NCBI RefSeq assembly: GCF_014696675.1 | Contig: NZ_JACJQN010000005.1 | Span: 202,607-266,606, forward strand | Reading direction: 5' to 3' | Source of the DNA: Phormidium tenue FACHB-1052 | GTDB lineage: Bacteria; Cyanobacteriota; Cyanobacteriia; Phormidesmidales; Phormidesmidaceae | Length of the DNA stretch: 64,000 bases | Part shown: in pieces, positions 18,849 through 26,646 of the stretch | How the letters are laid out: the number at the start of each line of letters is the position of its first letter | Numbering within the stretch: the stretch's first letter is position 1 | The notes under the pieces: generated by a model | What the model saw: the letters and a program-made list of their open reading frames with translations, nothing else | Told to the model about the DNA's origin: nothing | Databases searched by the model: none | Translations under genes and position numbers: made by a program

Positions 18849-20150
18849 ATGGCTAAGTTTCTCCATATTGCCGATATCCACCTGGGATTTGACCGCTACG
18901 ACACCCCGGAGCGCACCAAGGACTTTTTTCGGGCATTGCAAACGGTATTAGAGCGCTATGCCGTTGAGGAGGAGGTGGATTTTGTGGCGATCGCGGGCGA
19001 TCTCTTCGAGCACCGCAACATTAAGCCTGCTACCCTCAACCAGGCCCAGGTTTGCCTCCAAACGCTGAAGGATGCCAACATTCCAGTGGTGGCTATTGAG
19101 GGCAACCACGACAACCGCCCCTATGGCACTCGCACTAGCTGGCTTAAGTATCTCTCTGAGTGGAATCTGCTCAAGCTGCTGGAGCCCAACGACGGGGCGA
19201 ATGTCAAAGAGCGGCTCCCCCCGTGGGACGACAGTACCCGCTCCGGCGGCTATATTGACCTACCCTGCGGCGTGCGGGTGATCGGATCGAACTGGTATGG
19301 GGCCACTGCCTCCCGAGCCATTGAGTTATTAGCTGACGCTATCAAAAGCCTGCCCGCCGGGCCTGATCATACAGTGTTGCTGTTTCACCACGGCCTAGAA
19401 GGGCAAATCTCTCGCTATGCTGGAGCACTGCGCTACAGCGAACTGCTGCCGCTCAAGGAGGCTGGAGTAGATTATTTGGCCTTAGGACATATCCACAAAA
19501 ATTACACCGCTGAGGGCTGGGTGTTTAATCCTGGCTCCCTGGAGGCTAACAATGTCGAGGAAAGCCGCTATCCCCGAGGTGCTTATTTAGTAGAACTGTT
19601 GCCCGATCGCATCGACGCGCAGCTCAAGACGGATTACTTTCAGCGCCCCATTGAACGCGTAGAGCTAGTAGCCAAGGGACAGGAAAGCCTAGACGAGCTG
19701 AACCAGATGGCCCTAGATTGCGCGATCGCCGCCGCTGCTAAACATCAGAGCAGCATCGCCCCCATTCTGGAGTTGAAAATCACTGGCCAGGTGAGTTTTG
19801 ATCGGCTTGAGCTCGACACGCGCCGCTTACAGGAAGCCATTAAAGCCGCCAGTAATGCGTTGGTAGTGCTAGTTAAGTATGACGTGGAGGATGTGGCCTA
19901 TCAAACTCCCCTCAACGACGGTCAAAATCGGGTTGAAATTGAGCAATCTATTTTTGAGGATATGCTCACGGCCCACCGCGACTACAAGAGCAGAGCCCCC
20001 GAACTTGCCCAAGGACTTACCGATCTCAAAGATCGCCAACTTTCTGGAGCAGACGAAATCTCACTTTACGGACTCGTCGAAACGTTGCTGGGGTTAGACC
20101 GCCAGATAGAGTGCTCCGAAGAACCGCTAGACACCACGCAAGATGCCTGA
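18849..20150 (+). CDS. SbcD/Mre11-family metallophosphoesterase
   Basis: Predicted calcineurin-like DNA repair exonuclease. The 433-residue product shows the metal-ligand motifs in order: ADIHLGFDR, AGDLFEH, EGNHDNRP, LLFHHGLEG and LGHIHKNY, in residues 5-225. The C-terminal half (about 270-433) is a capping region. No SbcC-like ATPase gene is adjacent, so it may act alone or with a distant partner. Located 114 nt after prfA, same strand. Confidence 0.8.
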   Translation: MAKFLHIADIHLGFDRYDTPERTKDFFRALQTVLERYAVEEEVDFVAIAGDLFEHRNIKPATLNQAQVCLQTLKDANIPVVAIEGNHDNRPYGTRTSWLKYLSEWNLLKLLEPNDGANVKERLPPWDDSTRSGGYIDLPCGVRVIGSNWYGATASRAIELLADAIKSLPAGPDHTVLLFHHGLEGQISRYAGALRYSELLPLKEAGVDYLALGHIHKNYTAEGWVFNPGSLEANNVEESRYPRGAYLVELLPDRIDAQLKTDYFQRPIERVELVAKGQESLDELNQMALDCAIAAAAKHQSSIAPILELKITGQVSFDRLELDTRRLQEAIKAASNALVVLVKYDVEDVAYQTPLNDGQNRVEIEQSIFEDMLTAHRDYKSRAPELAQGLTDLKDRQLSGADEISLYGLVETLLGLDRQIECSEEPLDTTQDA

Positions 20151-20225
20151 GGAGATCTACAAATTGATGGTCAGCTACCCGTTGTCAGGGTCTATCTGGC
20201 CAACTGTTAACCAACGGTCATTCAC

Positions 20226-20265
20226 AGGAGGAAAAAACAGAATGGGAATAGTTGGTTATCCTTGA
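20226..20265 (+). promoter_or_regulatory. Possible upstream mini-ORF with strong Shine-Dalgarno
   Basis: AGGAGG (20226-20231) is followed after 10 nt by ATG 20242, which opens an 8-codon frame (MGIVGYP, stop 20263-20265). It lies 37 nt before the next gene, whose own ATG has no obvious Shine-Dalgarno. This could be a leader peptide; it could also be chance. Confidence 0.3.
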
Positions 20266-20302
20266 ACTTCTCCTTTGCTTTTCTATCCTTAACTAGCGGC
20301 GT

Positions 20303-22819
20303 ATGGCGCAGCCCATAGACCCCAAATCTCCAGATTCTAAGCCTGGCAATCGTTCTGGTGCCTCAGCCAAGCAGGTGTACCAGCAGGCGGTGACTGCCTT
20401 TAAGGCTCAAAGCTATGACCAAGCTCTAGCGCTGTTTCAGCGTTTGGGGCGATTGCCGCCGGGTTCTCCCTATTATCTCAAAGCTGTAATGGGTCAGGTA
20501 AGAGCACACCAGCGACTGAAGCAGGTTGACCAGGCCCGACTGAGTTGCCAAGCCCTGATCGACAGTTCTTCATCCGAAGCTCGGCAGTGGGCGCAACAAA
20601 TTTTGAGCCAGCTGCCCGACAGTAGCAAGGTTGAGGCCCCTTCAGCACCCCAACAAACCGCCCCTGCTAAAGCCAATTTAAGCGGCTTTGTGCCGTTAGC
20701 AGCCCCTGCGAGTCAGAGCCCACCGTCTTCACCACCAAAATCCGCTGCTCAGACACCCATCTCCCTCCCTGCACCAGAAGAACTTGAGCAGCTAAGGTCG
20801 GAAAACGCTGATTTAGAGGTTGCTGAAGCGAGGGAAGCAGAGTCAACCTACCAATCGCTCTTTCACTTTAAGCAGCTTAACCAGCGCTCGGGTATTGATC
20901 AAAACAACAGCGATCGCCCTCCAGATGCCCCCGTCGATGCAGCAATTCCGGCGTCTGAATCGAGGGCTAAGCCAATCTCACGCTCAACGGTTACCCCACG
21001 ACAGCAGCAGCTCCAAGCTCCTTTGCCGAAGTACCCACTGGAGCTGTGGTTACAGCAGGGGCTTACGGCGATCGCCCTGCTCTGGGTGATAAACTGGGCC
21101 ATCCATTTTGCCCTTAGAACGGTGGATAGGCTGCTGCGATGGCACTGGTGGCCGGTACAGCTCAGCCTGCCGGGGGCCAATCAAACCTACACCGTTTGGA
21201 TCATCGGTGGGCTAGTGGTACTAGCCCTGACCAGCCCGTGGATGATGGATTTTGCCCTGGCTTTTTGGCATGGCCAAAAGCCCCTATCAACGCGTCAGCT
21301 CCAAGGGTATAGCCCAGGAGCCCTGCGCCTGTTGCGCCAGGTTTGCCGCCAGCACGGTTGGCAACTACCCGAGCTGCGGGTTATTCCCGATCAGGCTCCC
21401 CTGTGCTTTAGCTATGGCTGGTTGGCGCGCAATACCCGTATCGTTGTCAGCCAAGGAATTTTAGACCGGGGGCCTGACGAAGCCATAGCGGCCCTGTACG
21501 GGTATGAGCTGGCTCGAATGGTGAATGGTAGCGGAGCAGTTCTGCCAGTGGTAGGGCTGCTACTGCTGCTGTTGCACACCGCCTACCATCGTCTAGCCCA
21601 GCTTGGAAATAGGTTAACCCAGCCTCTCCTACGCAATATCTTAGGAGTACTCTCCAGCCTCTTTTTCGGCCTGTTTTGGCTGCTACGGCAGTTGGTGCTA
21701 TGGCTGTCACGGCTGTGCTGTAGCTGGGGCGATCGCCGCGCCATTGCCCTGACACAGCACCCCGACCACCTAGCGGATGGACTGCTACAGTTTACTGAGG
21801 CGATCGCAACCGACCTTGAACGGCGGGGCAGTCTCCATCCTTTGCTCACTAGCCTAGAGATTTTAATGCCCGTCAGCGGTCGCCAGGCGATTACCCCAGG
21901 CAGCCTGCTGGCAAAGGTGAGGGGTGATGGTCAAAACCTGGAGAAAGAAGATGATTCTTGTGGCGATCGCTTCGGGAATCGCGCTACCACCATCGCTAAC
22001 CTGATTGCGGTCGATAGCCTCAACCCCTACCGTCAGTGGCTGCGCGTCAGTGCTTCTCACCTTCCCTTAGGGGAGCGGTTACTCGGTCTCAGCCAGCAGG
22101 CCATCCTTCGACAGCAGCCCACTATCGCTTTACCTCTGCCGTCCTCAACCTCAACCAACTTTTCCCTCCCACTGCTGCTGCTGCAAAAAGGCCCACTAGC
22201 TGGCCTCCTAATGGGAGGCGGCATAGCCATGGGGCTGTGGTTTTTAGGGGGCATCGTCAATCGGCTGAGATGGCAATGGTTAAGCTGGCTCTACCAAGAC
22301 CCCAGCGTACTCATGGGAGGGCTATGGTTGGGCCTGGGCCTAGGCCTGCTGCTGCGCATCAACGCTCTGTTTCCCGATCTGGGTAGCTCGCCTCCCGCCG
22401 AACAAACCAGCACCACCGCCCCAGACACTATTGCGGATCTGCTCCACAGCAGCTCAGTCCTACCTGTGCAGGGAAAACCTGTAATCCTCCAGGGCCAGCT
22501 ACGGGGTTCCGTCGGGTTAGAAAACTGGGGCTGCCAAAATTTGTACCTTGACGACGCCTCAGGGCTAGTCAAACTGGCTAACCCGATCCCCTTGGGCAGT
22601 CTTCAAGGGTTATTGAAGCAACACCCCGAGCAATGGATTGGTCAAGCTGTCACGGTTAGCGGCTGGAGTCGCTATGGCGGCGGTCTGTTGTGGGTCGACA
22701 TTCATCAAGTGCAGCTCGACCCCCGGCACCGCTTTCAAGCCTATGGGCCGATTTGGGCTACGCTCTTGAGCTTAGCCATCAGCTTGATTGGAGTTTGGAC
22801 GATTTTTCGAGGGGGCTAA
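20303..22819 (+). CDS. TPR / M48-like membrane protein with degenerate protease motif
   Basis: Large 838-residue predicted membrane protein. Residues about 24-105 form TPR-like helices (VYQQAVTAFKAQSYDQALAL). Residues 120-235 are Pro/Ser/Gln-rich linker. Two membrane segments follow near 250-320, then an M48/HtpX-like domain (QGYSPGALRLLRQVCRQHGW) in which the zinc motif HExxH is replaced by YELAR (residues 401-405). More membrane helices follow, and near the C-terminus a small beta-rich segment (VILQGQLRGSVGLENWG) and a last helix. The lost histidines imply no metalloprotease activity. Function unknown; a scaffold role is possible. Confidence 0.7.
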   Translation: MAQPIDPKSPDSKPGNRSGASAKQVYQQAVTAFKAQSYDQALALFQRLGRLPPGSPYYLKAVMGQVRAHQRLKQVDQARLSCQALIDSSSSEARQWAQQILSQLPDSSKVEAPSAPQQTAPAKANLSGFVPLAAPASQSPPSSPPKSAAQTPISLPAPEELEQLRSENADLEVAEAREAESTYQSLFHFKQLNQRSGIDQNNSDRPPDAPVDAAIPASESRAKPISRSTVTPRQQQLQAPLPKYPLELWLQQGLTAIALLWVINWAIHFALRTVDRLLRWHWWPVQLSLPGANQTYTVWIIGGLVVLALTSPWMMDFALAFWHGQKPLSTRQLQGYSPGALRLLRQVCRQHGWQLPELRVIPDQAPLCFSYGWLARNTRIVVSQGILDRGPDEAIAALYGYELARMVNGSGAVLPVVGLLLLLLHTAYHRLAQLGNRLTQPLLRNILGVLSSLFFGLFWLLRQLVLWLSRLCCSWGDRRAIALTQHPDHLADGLLQFTEAIATDLERRGSLHPLLTSLEILMPVSGRQAITPGSLLAKVRGDGQNLEKEDDSCGDRFGNRATTIANLIAVDSLNPYRQWLRVSASHLPLGERLLGLSQQAILRQQPTIALPLPSSTSTNFSLPLLLLQKGPLAGLLMGGGIAMGLWFLGGIVNRLRWQWLSWLYQDPSVLMGGLWLGLGLGLLLRINALFPDLGSSPPAEQTSTTAPDTIADLLHSSSVLPVQGKPVILQGQLRGSVGLENWGCQNLYLDDASGLVKLANPIPLGSLQGLLKQHPEQWIGQAVTVSGWSRYGGGLLWVDIHQVQLDPRHRFQAYGPIWATLLSLAISLIGVWTIFRGG

Positions 22820-23505
22820 TCGCGACACGTAAAGTTGTGTTGCGAAGACGGGGCATTTAATGTTAAGTTAGTTTACAGAAACACATGCCTAGGTTCCTGG
22901 GTTGCCCATTTAGGGCTGGCTTTGGGGTTATTGGGTAATGGGTTCTCCTACTCTCAACACAGCAAATGAACCAGCCCTCGACGGCTGGTTTTTATTTAGG
23001 GACTCATTTTGGTTCACGGTTGCGCCCATCGCAAGTCAACTAACGTGTTACCGTAATAGAGAATTGTCTAGAGGGATGGAGTGCTGGCCTCTCATTACCC
23101 AAGGTATTTAGCTGACGACCTGCGCAAGTTAGGTCTTTCCTTGGGAAGATGATTAAGATAGGCATCTTTTGAGAAACTCAGGAAGTTTGATGAGTCATTT
23201 CTTTCCAGGGCGACAGTTAACATTATTCGCCTGAGGTTTAGGACTTTAGAATCATTCCCAACAGTAGATTAGAACCTAGGGGCGATCGCACTGAGGAAGA
23301 ATTCGCAAAGTTGATACAGGATTTAGATTTGACGTTTTAACGCGGCTTTATTGAGCTTTTTGGAGCAGAATCTGTAATCCTGATAGAAATTGACTGCGTG
23401 AATAGGGTTGTCAAAGGCAATGGTTGACTTGCTATTCAAACTTCACGTCGCAAGTCATCGATTTCGATTTTGGCCCTTTGTTTTAGAACACCAGAGGTAT
23501 CTCAA
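22820..23505 (+). other. Gene-free stretch between the M48-like gene and the RRM gene
   Basis: It holds a terminator at 22969-22995. Around 23240-23340 there is an open stretch ending FAKLIQDLDLTF without a start codon, possibly a gene remnant. The last 150 nt probably form the long 5' leader of the RRM gene. No convincing gene was seen. Confidence 0.5.
22969..22997 (+). terminator. Intrinsic terminator
   Basis: AACCAGCC (22969-22976) pairs with GGCTGGTT (22983-22990), then a T-rich run. It lies 150 nt after the M48-like gene. Confidence 0.7.
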
Positions 23506-23955
23506 ATGTCAATTCGCCTTTACGTTGGTAACCTTTCCAAAGATCTAGAGCGGCAAGAATTTGAAAATGTCTTTGCTGGCTTTACCGACGACCTAGTTTC
23601 TGTCAAGTTAATCGCCGACAAAAAAACCGGAAAATGCCGGGGCTTCGGCTTCGTAACCGTAAAAACCGACGAAAAAGCCGATGAGATTGTCGAGCAACTG
23701 AACGGCCAGATGCTAGCCGAGCTGCCGATTAAGATAGAAAAAGCGCTGCCTCGCACCAAGCCCGAGGGTGAGGGCGAGTCTCGTCCCAGTGGCGAGCCCG
23801 CCAGCAAGCGGGCAGCTAAGGGAAGCACCCGCAAGGCTGCTACTCCAGCAGCCACAGCCACGGGCAGCAGTGCGTCAGTTCAGCCAGATCCTCGCTGGGC
23901 TGGTGAACTAGAGAAGCTTAAGCAGATGCTGGCAGCTCAAACAACTTCTAGCTAA
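23506..23955 (+). CDS. RRM RNA-binding protein, Rbp3 type
   Basis: Small cyanobacterial RNA-binding protein. From ATG 23506 (AGAGG 8 nt upstream) it has 149 residues. The RRM at residues 1-82 has RNP2 RLYVGNLS and RNP1 KCRGFGFVTV. A Lys/Ala/Ser/Thr-rich linker leads to a conserved end, DPRWAGELEKLKQML, which is characteristic of the Rbp2/Rbp3 group; in Synechocystis these proteins help localise photosystem mRNAs near thylakoids. There is no glycine-rich tail. It has a long upstream leader and its own terminator, so it is likely monocistronic. Confidence 0.85.
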   Translation: MSIRLYVGNLSKDLERQEFENVFAGFTDDLVSVKLIADKKTGKCRGFGFVTVKTDEKADEIVEQLNGQMLAELPIKIEKALPRTKPEGEGESRPSGEPASKRAAKGSTRKAATPAATATGSSASVQPDPRWAGELEKLKQMLAAQTTSS

Positions 23956-23990
23956 ACGTTTTCAGGGAGTCACTCCCAAGCGTTATAACT

Positions 23991-24025
23991 AGGCCGTAGA
24001 GACGATGCTCTCTACGGCCTTTTTC
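23991..24025 (+). terminator. Intrinsic terminator after the RRM gene
   Basis: A perfect 12-bp stem (23991-24002 with 24009-24020) with a 6-nt loop, followed by four T. Confidence 0.85.
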
Positions 24026-24049
24026 CATGGGCAGTGCCCATGCTCACGC

Positions 24050-24505
24050 TCAGCATTGATTGATTTGAGTTTCAGCGACCTGTTTTAGGCGGCGCAGCTG
24101 GGCAGCCATGTCTCGCTGAGTTAAGCTGGCGGCAAACCATTTAAACCCAGCCTGGACAACGGGGTTAGGAATCTCAAACTCAAACTGATTTAGCAGCCGC
24201 GTTCCTGCCGGTTCGGGAGTACATTCCCAGCGATCGCGACCGTTAAAAAAGCCAGCGAACGCCCACACAATCAGCCCTGGCTGACGCTCAACCACCGTAC
24301 TCACCAGCGCAGGCTGCCACAGCGGCACCTGAATCACAAACCGGCTTTTAGCCCCCAGCTCGGTGCTCCAGTCGCCGATCGGGTCGCAGCGCAGGGCCGG
24401 GTTGAGCCAGCGGTGCATCAGGTCTTGGCGGGTCAAACACTGCTCTACCTGGCTGGCGCTAGCGCTGATGGAAATGCTGTGTTCAAAGCTATAGCGAGTA
24501 GACAT
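24050..24505 (-). CDS. SRPBCC (START-like) domain protein
   Basis: Predicted ligand-binding or cyclase-like protein with a single SRPBCC fold. The 151-residue product begins MSTRYSFEHSISISASASQV (typical beta-strand followed by helix) and has TRLLNQFEFEIPNPVVQAGF and a C-terminal amphipathic helix. The ligand is unknown. Transcribed toward the terminator of the RRM gene and divergent from the next gene. Confidence 0.65.
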   Translation of the reverse strand: MSTRYSFEHSISISASASQVEQCLTRQDLMHRWLNPALRCDPIGDWSTELGAKSRFVIQVPLWQPALVSTVVERQPGLIVWAFAGFFNGRDRWECTPEPAGTRLLNQFEFEIPNPVVQAGFKWFAASLTQRDMAAQLRRLKQVAETQINQC

Positions 24506-24539
24506 CTTGACGGAGTCCTGAGAGAATCAGCCCGAGTGT

Positions 24540-24591
24540 AGGTACCAAAATCCTCAAAAACTTGTATTTTTGGGGAGTTTCTATCGTACCT
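24540..24591. repeat. Nested inverted repeat in a divergent promoter region
   Basis: An outer 6-bp repeat AGGTAC/GTACCT (24540-24545 with 24586-24591) encloses a 9-bp hairpin (24552-24560 with 24567-24575, one G-T pair). It lies between the divergent SRPBCC and channel-like genes. It could be an operator, a cruciform or a leader RNA. Confidence 0.4.
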
Positions 24592-24746
24592 GCCCTGGGC
24601 GGTCTCGTTTTTACGCTGAAGCGCTGGTTCATGGGATGACATGATCAAGTGATCAGTTTATCTGCCTGTAGTGAATGCCAACAGTCGAGATCGCGCAATG
24701 GCCCCCTGCACGGTGCTCTCTCAGGATGCTCCCAACTACAAGGATC

Positions 24747-26402
24747 ATGATTGATTTTTTATCGTTAACGCTGCTCCAGGTAACTGAGTCTGGAGCCCAA
24801 TCTGCCAACTCTGAACAACTGACTGTGGATTCTCCCAGCCGCTTTGTGCAGGAGGCTTCTGCGCAATTGGGACGATTTTTGCCCAGTTTAATTGGGGCGA
24901 TCGCGTTGCTGCTGTTGGGCTGGCTTGTGGCCACGGTGGTGGCTTGGTTGGTGCGCAATTTACTGCAGCGCACCAACCTAGATGACCGCATCGCCAACTG
25001 GGCGCTGGGTCGCCCGTCAGATCAGCCCATACCCGTTGAGAAGTGGGTATCGACCCTGGTGTACTGGGTCATTTTTCTGTTCGCCATTGTGGCGTCGCTC
25101 AATGCCCTCAACCTGGCTGGAGTATCGGCTCCGCTCAACAACTTTCTCGACCAGATCTTTCTCTACCTGCCCCGCATCGGCGGCGCGCTGCTGCTAGGGG
25201 CGGTGGCCTGGCTGGTGGCGACTCTGGTGCGATCGCTCGTTGTCAACGGCCTGGGTCGCTTTAACCTCGATGATCGCCTGGCCCAGCAGACCGGCCTAGA
25301 CCAGGGCAGTTCCCCGGTCGTGCTGAATGAAACCATCGGCAACGTGCTGTACTGGTTCATTCTGCTGCTGTTTATTCCGTTGATTTTGAGCGCCCTGCAG
25401 CTGCCTGGGCTGCTGGCTCCGGTAGAAGGGCTAATTAATTCTTTCCTCCAGGCCATTCCCCGCATTGTCACCGCCGGAATTGTTCTAGCCATTGGCTGGG
25501 TGATTGCTCGGATTGTGCGCGGTGTGGTGACCAATCTGCTCATGGCCACCGGGGTCGACCAGCTCGGTCGCCGTCTGGGTCTGCAAAGCGGCACGTCGGG
25601 AAGCGTTTCCCTCTCCAGTCTGGCTGGCACCTTAGCCTACGTGCTGGTGCTCATCCCCGCTGTGGTAGCCGCCCTCAACGAGCTTGATATCGAGGCCATT
25701 TCGGCTCCCGCCATTGGGATGCTAGAGCAGATTTTGACCGCAATTCCCCAAGTCATTATGGCGGGGGTTGTGATCGCTGCGGCCTACTTTGTCGGGCGCT
25801 TTGTGGGCGACCTGGTTACGAGCTTGCTCCGGGGAGCTGGCTTTGACAACATTTTGGGCGTTTTGGGGCTGCCAGACTTAAACCTGGCCACAGGGGCCAC
25901 GGTACAACCTGGGCTTGATGCCGAAGGCCGTCCCATGACTACGGTGCAGACTCCAAGCCGTACCCCCTCAGAGATCGTTGGCATTATCACCCTGGTAGCG
26001 ATCGTACTGTTTGGGGCCGTGACCGCCACCGAAATTCTCAATTTCGCCGGTCTAACCGAGATTGTGCGGGCGATTCTGCGCATTGGGGCAAAGGTGCTCA
26101 GTGGCGTAGTGGTGTTTGCGGTAGGCCTCTACCTGGCCAATCTGGCCTTTCGCCTGGTCAACGCCATGGGCACCGGACAGGCCAGGGTACTGGCCCAAGC
26201 GGCTCGCATCGCCATCTTAATCTTTGTGGGAGCCATGGCCCTACAACAGATGGGCGTGGCTCCCGACATTGTCAACCTGGCCTTTGGACTCTTGCTGGGG
26301 GCGATCGCAGTAGCGATCGCGATCGCCTTTGGGCTAGGGGGGCGCGACGTTGCCGCCGACCAACTGCGGGAGTGGCTATCCGCCTTTAAACAACGCCAAT
26401 AA
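24747..26402 (+). CDS. MscS/CmpX-related membrane protein with repeated TM-helix domains
   Basis: Integral membrane protein of the conserved TM_helix repeat type found in CmpX-like mechanosensitive channel relatives. From ATG 24747 (AGGATC just upstream) it has 551 residues; an in-frame ATG at 24675 is less likely. Four clear copies of a unit (PxxIxA, GWxxA, two or three small residues, then LLxxxxLDDR) start near FLPSLIGAIALLLLGW, YLPRIGGALLLGAVAW, AIPRIVTAGIVLAIGW and AIPQVIMAGVVIAAAY; a fifth, weaker copy begins IGAKVLSGVVVFAVG. The C-terminus is hydrophobic and ends with a short charged tail. No MscS beta domain is evident. Confidence 0.75.
   Translation: MIDFLSLTLLQVTESGAQSANSEQLTVDSPSRFVQEASAQLGRFLPSLIGAIALLLLGWLVATVVAWLVRNLLQRTNLDDRIANWALGRPSDQPIPVEKWVSTLVYWVIFLFAIVASLNALNLAGVSAPLNNFLDQIFLYLPRIGGALLLGAVAWLVATLVRSLVVNGLGRFNLDDRLAQQTGLDQGSSPVVLNETIGNVLYWFILLLFIPLILSALQLPGLLAPVEGLINSFLQAIPRIVTAGIVLAIGWVIARIVRGVVTNLLMATGVDQLGRRLGLQSGTSGSVSLSSLAGTLAYVLVLIPAVVAALNELDIEAISAPAIGMLEQILTAIPQVIMAGVVIAAAYFVGRFVGDLVTSLLRGAGFDNILGVLGLPDLNLATGATVQPGLDAEGRPMTTVQTPSRTPSEIVGIITLVAIVLFGAVTATEILNFAGLTEIVRAILRIGAKVLSGVVVFAVGLYLANLAFRLVNAMGTGQARVLAQAARIAILIFVGAMALQQMGVAPDIVNLAFGLLLGAIAVAIAIAFGLGGRDVAADQLREWLSAFKQRQ
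26301..26326. repeat. Cluster of three HIP1 octamers
   Basis: GCGATCGC occurs at 26301-26308, 26313-26320 and 26319-26326, the last two overlapping. HIP1 is the highly overrepresented palindrome of many cyanobacterial genomes and recurs throughout the window, for example at 8574-8581 and as a tandem pair at 55503-55518. Confidence 0.9.
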
Positions 26403-26646
26403 TTTTCATACCGGCCACCACCAATACCGCCAGTTTAGGCCGAGGGGTTGACCTCCCCGGCCTATTGGCACGTTAGTATGATCAACTCAGCCTTAACAAA
26501 CCCGCCTGGGGGACTGTAACCTAGAGCCAGCGGCCTCTATAAACAGTAAAGACCTAGCTCAATGCCTAAGTCTAAAGGACAGATAGCAGAGCCAGGAAAA
26601 CCCAAAATTGGGTAACCGGGAGTCACTTTCAGGGGAGTCTTAAACC

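Noticed and set aside
22940..22995. Yfr1-like small RNA before the terminator
   Set aside because: The CU-rich stretch is only loosely like the conserved Yfr1 core, and the terminator can be explained as the end of the M48-like transcript.
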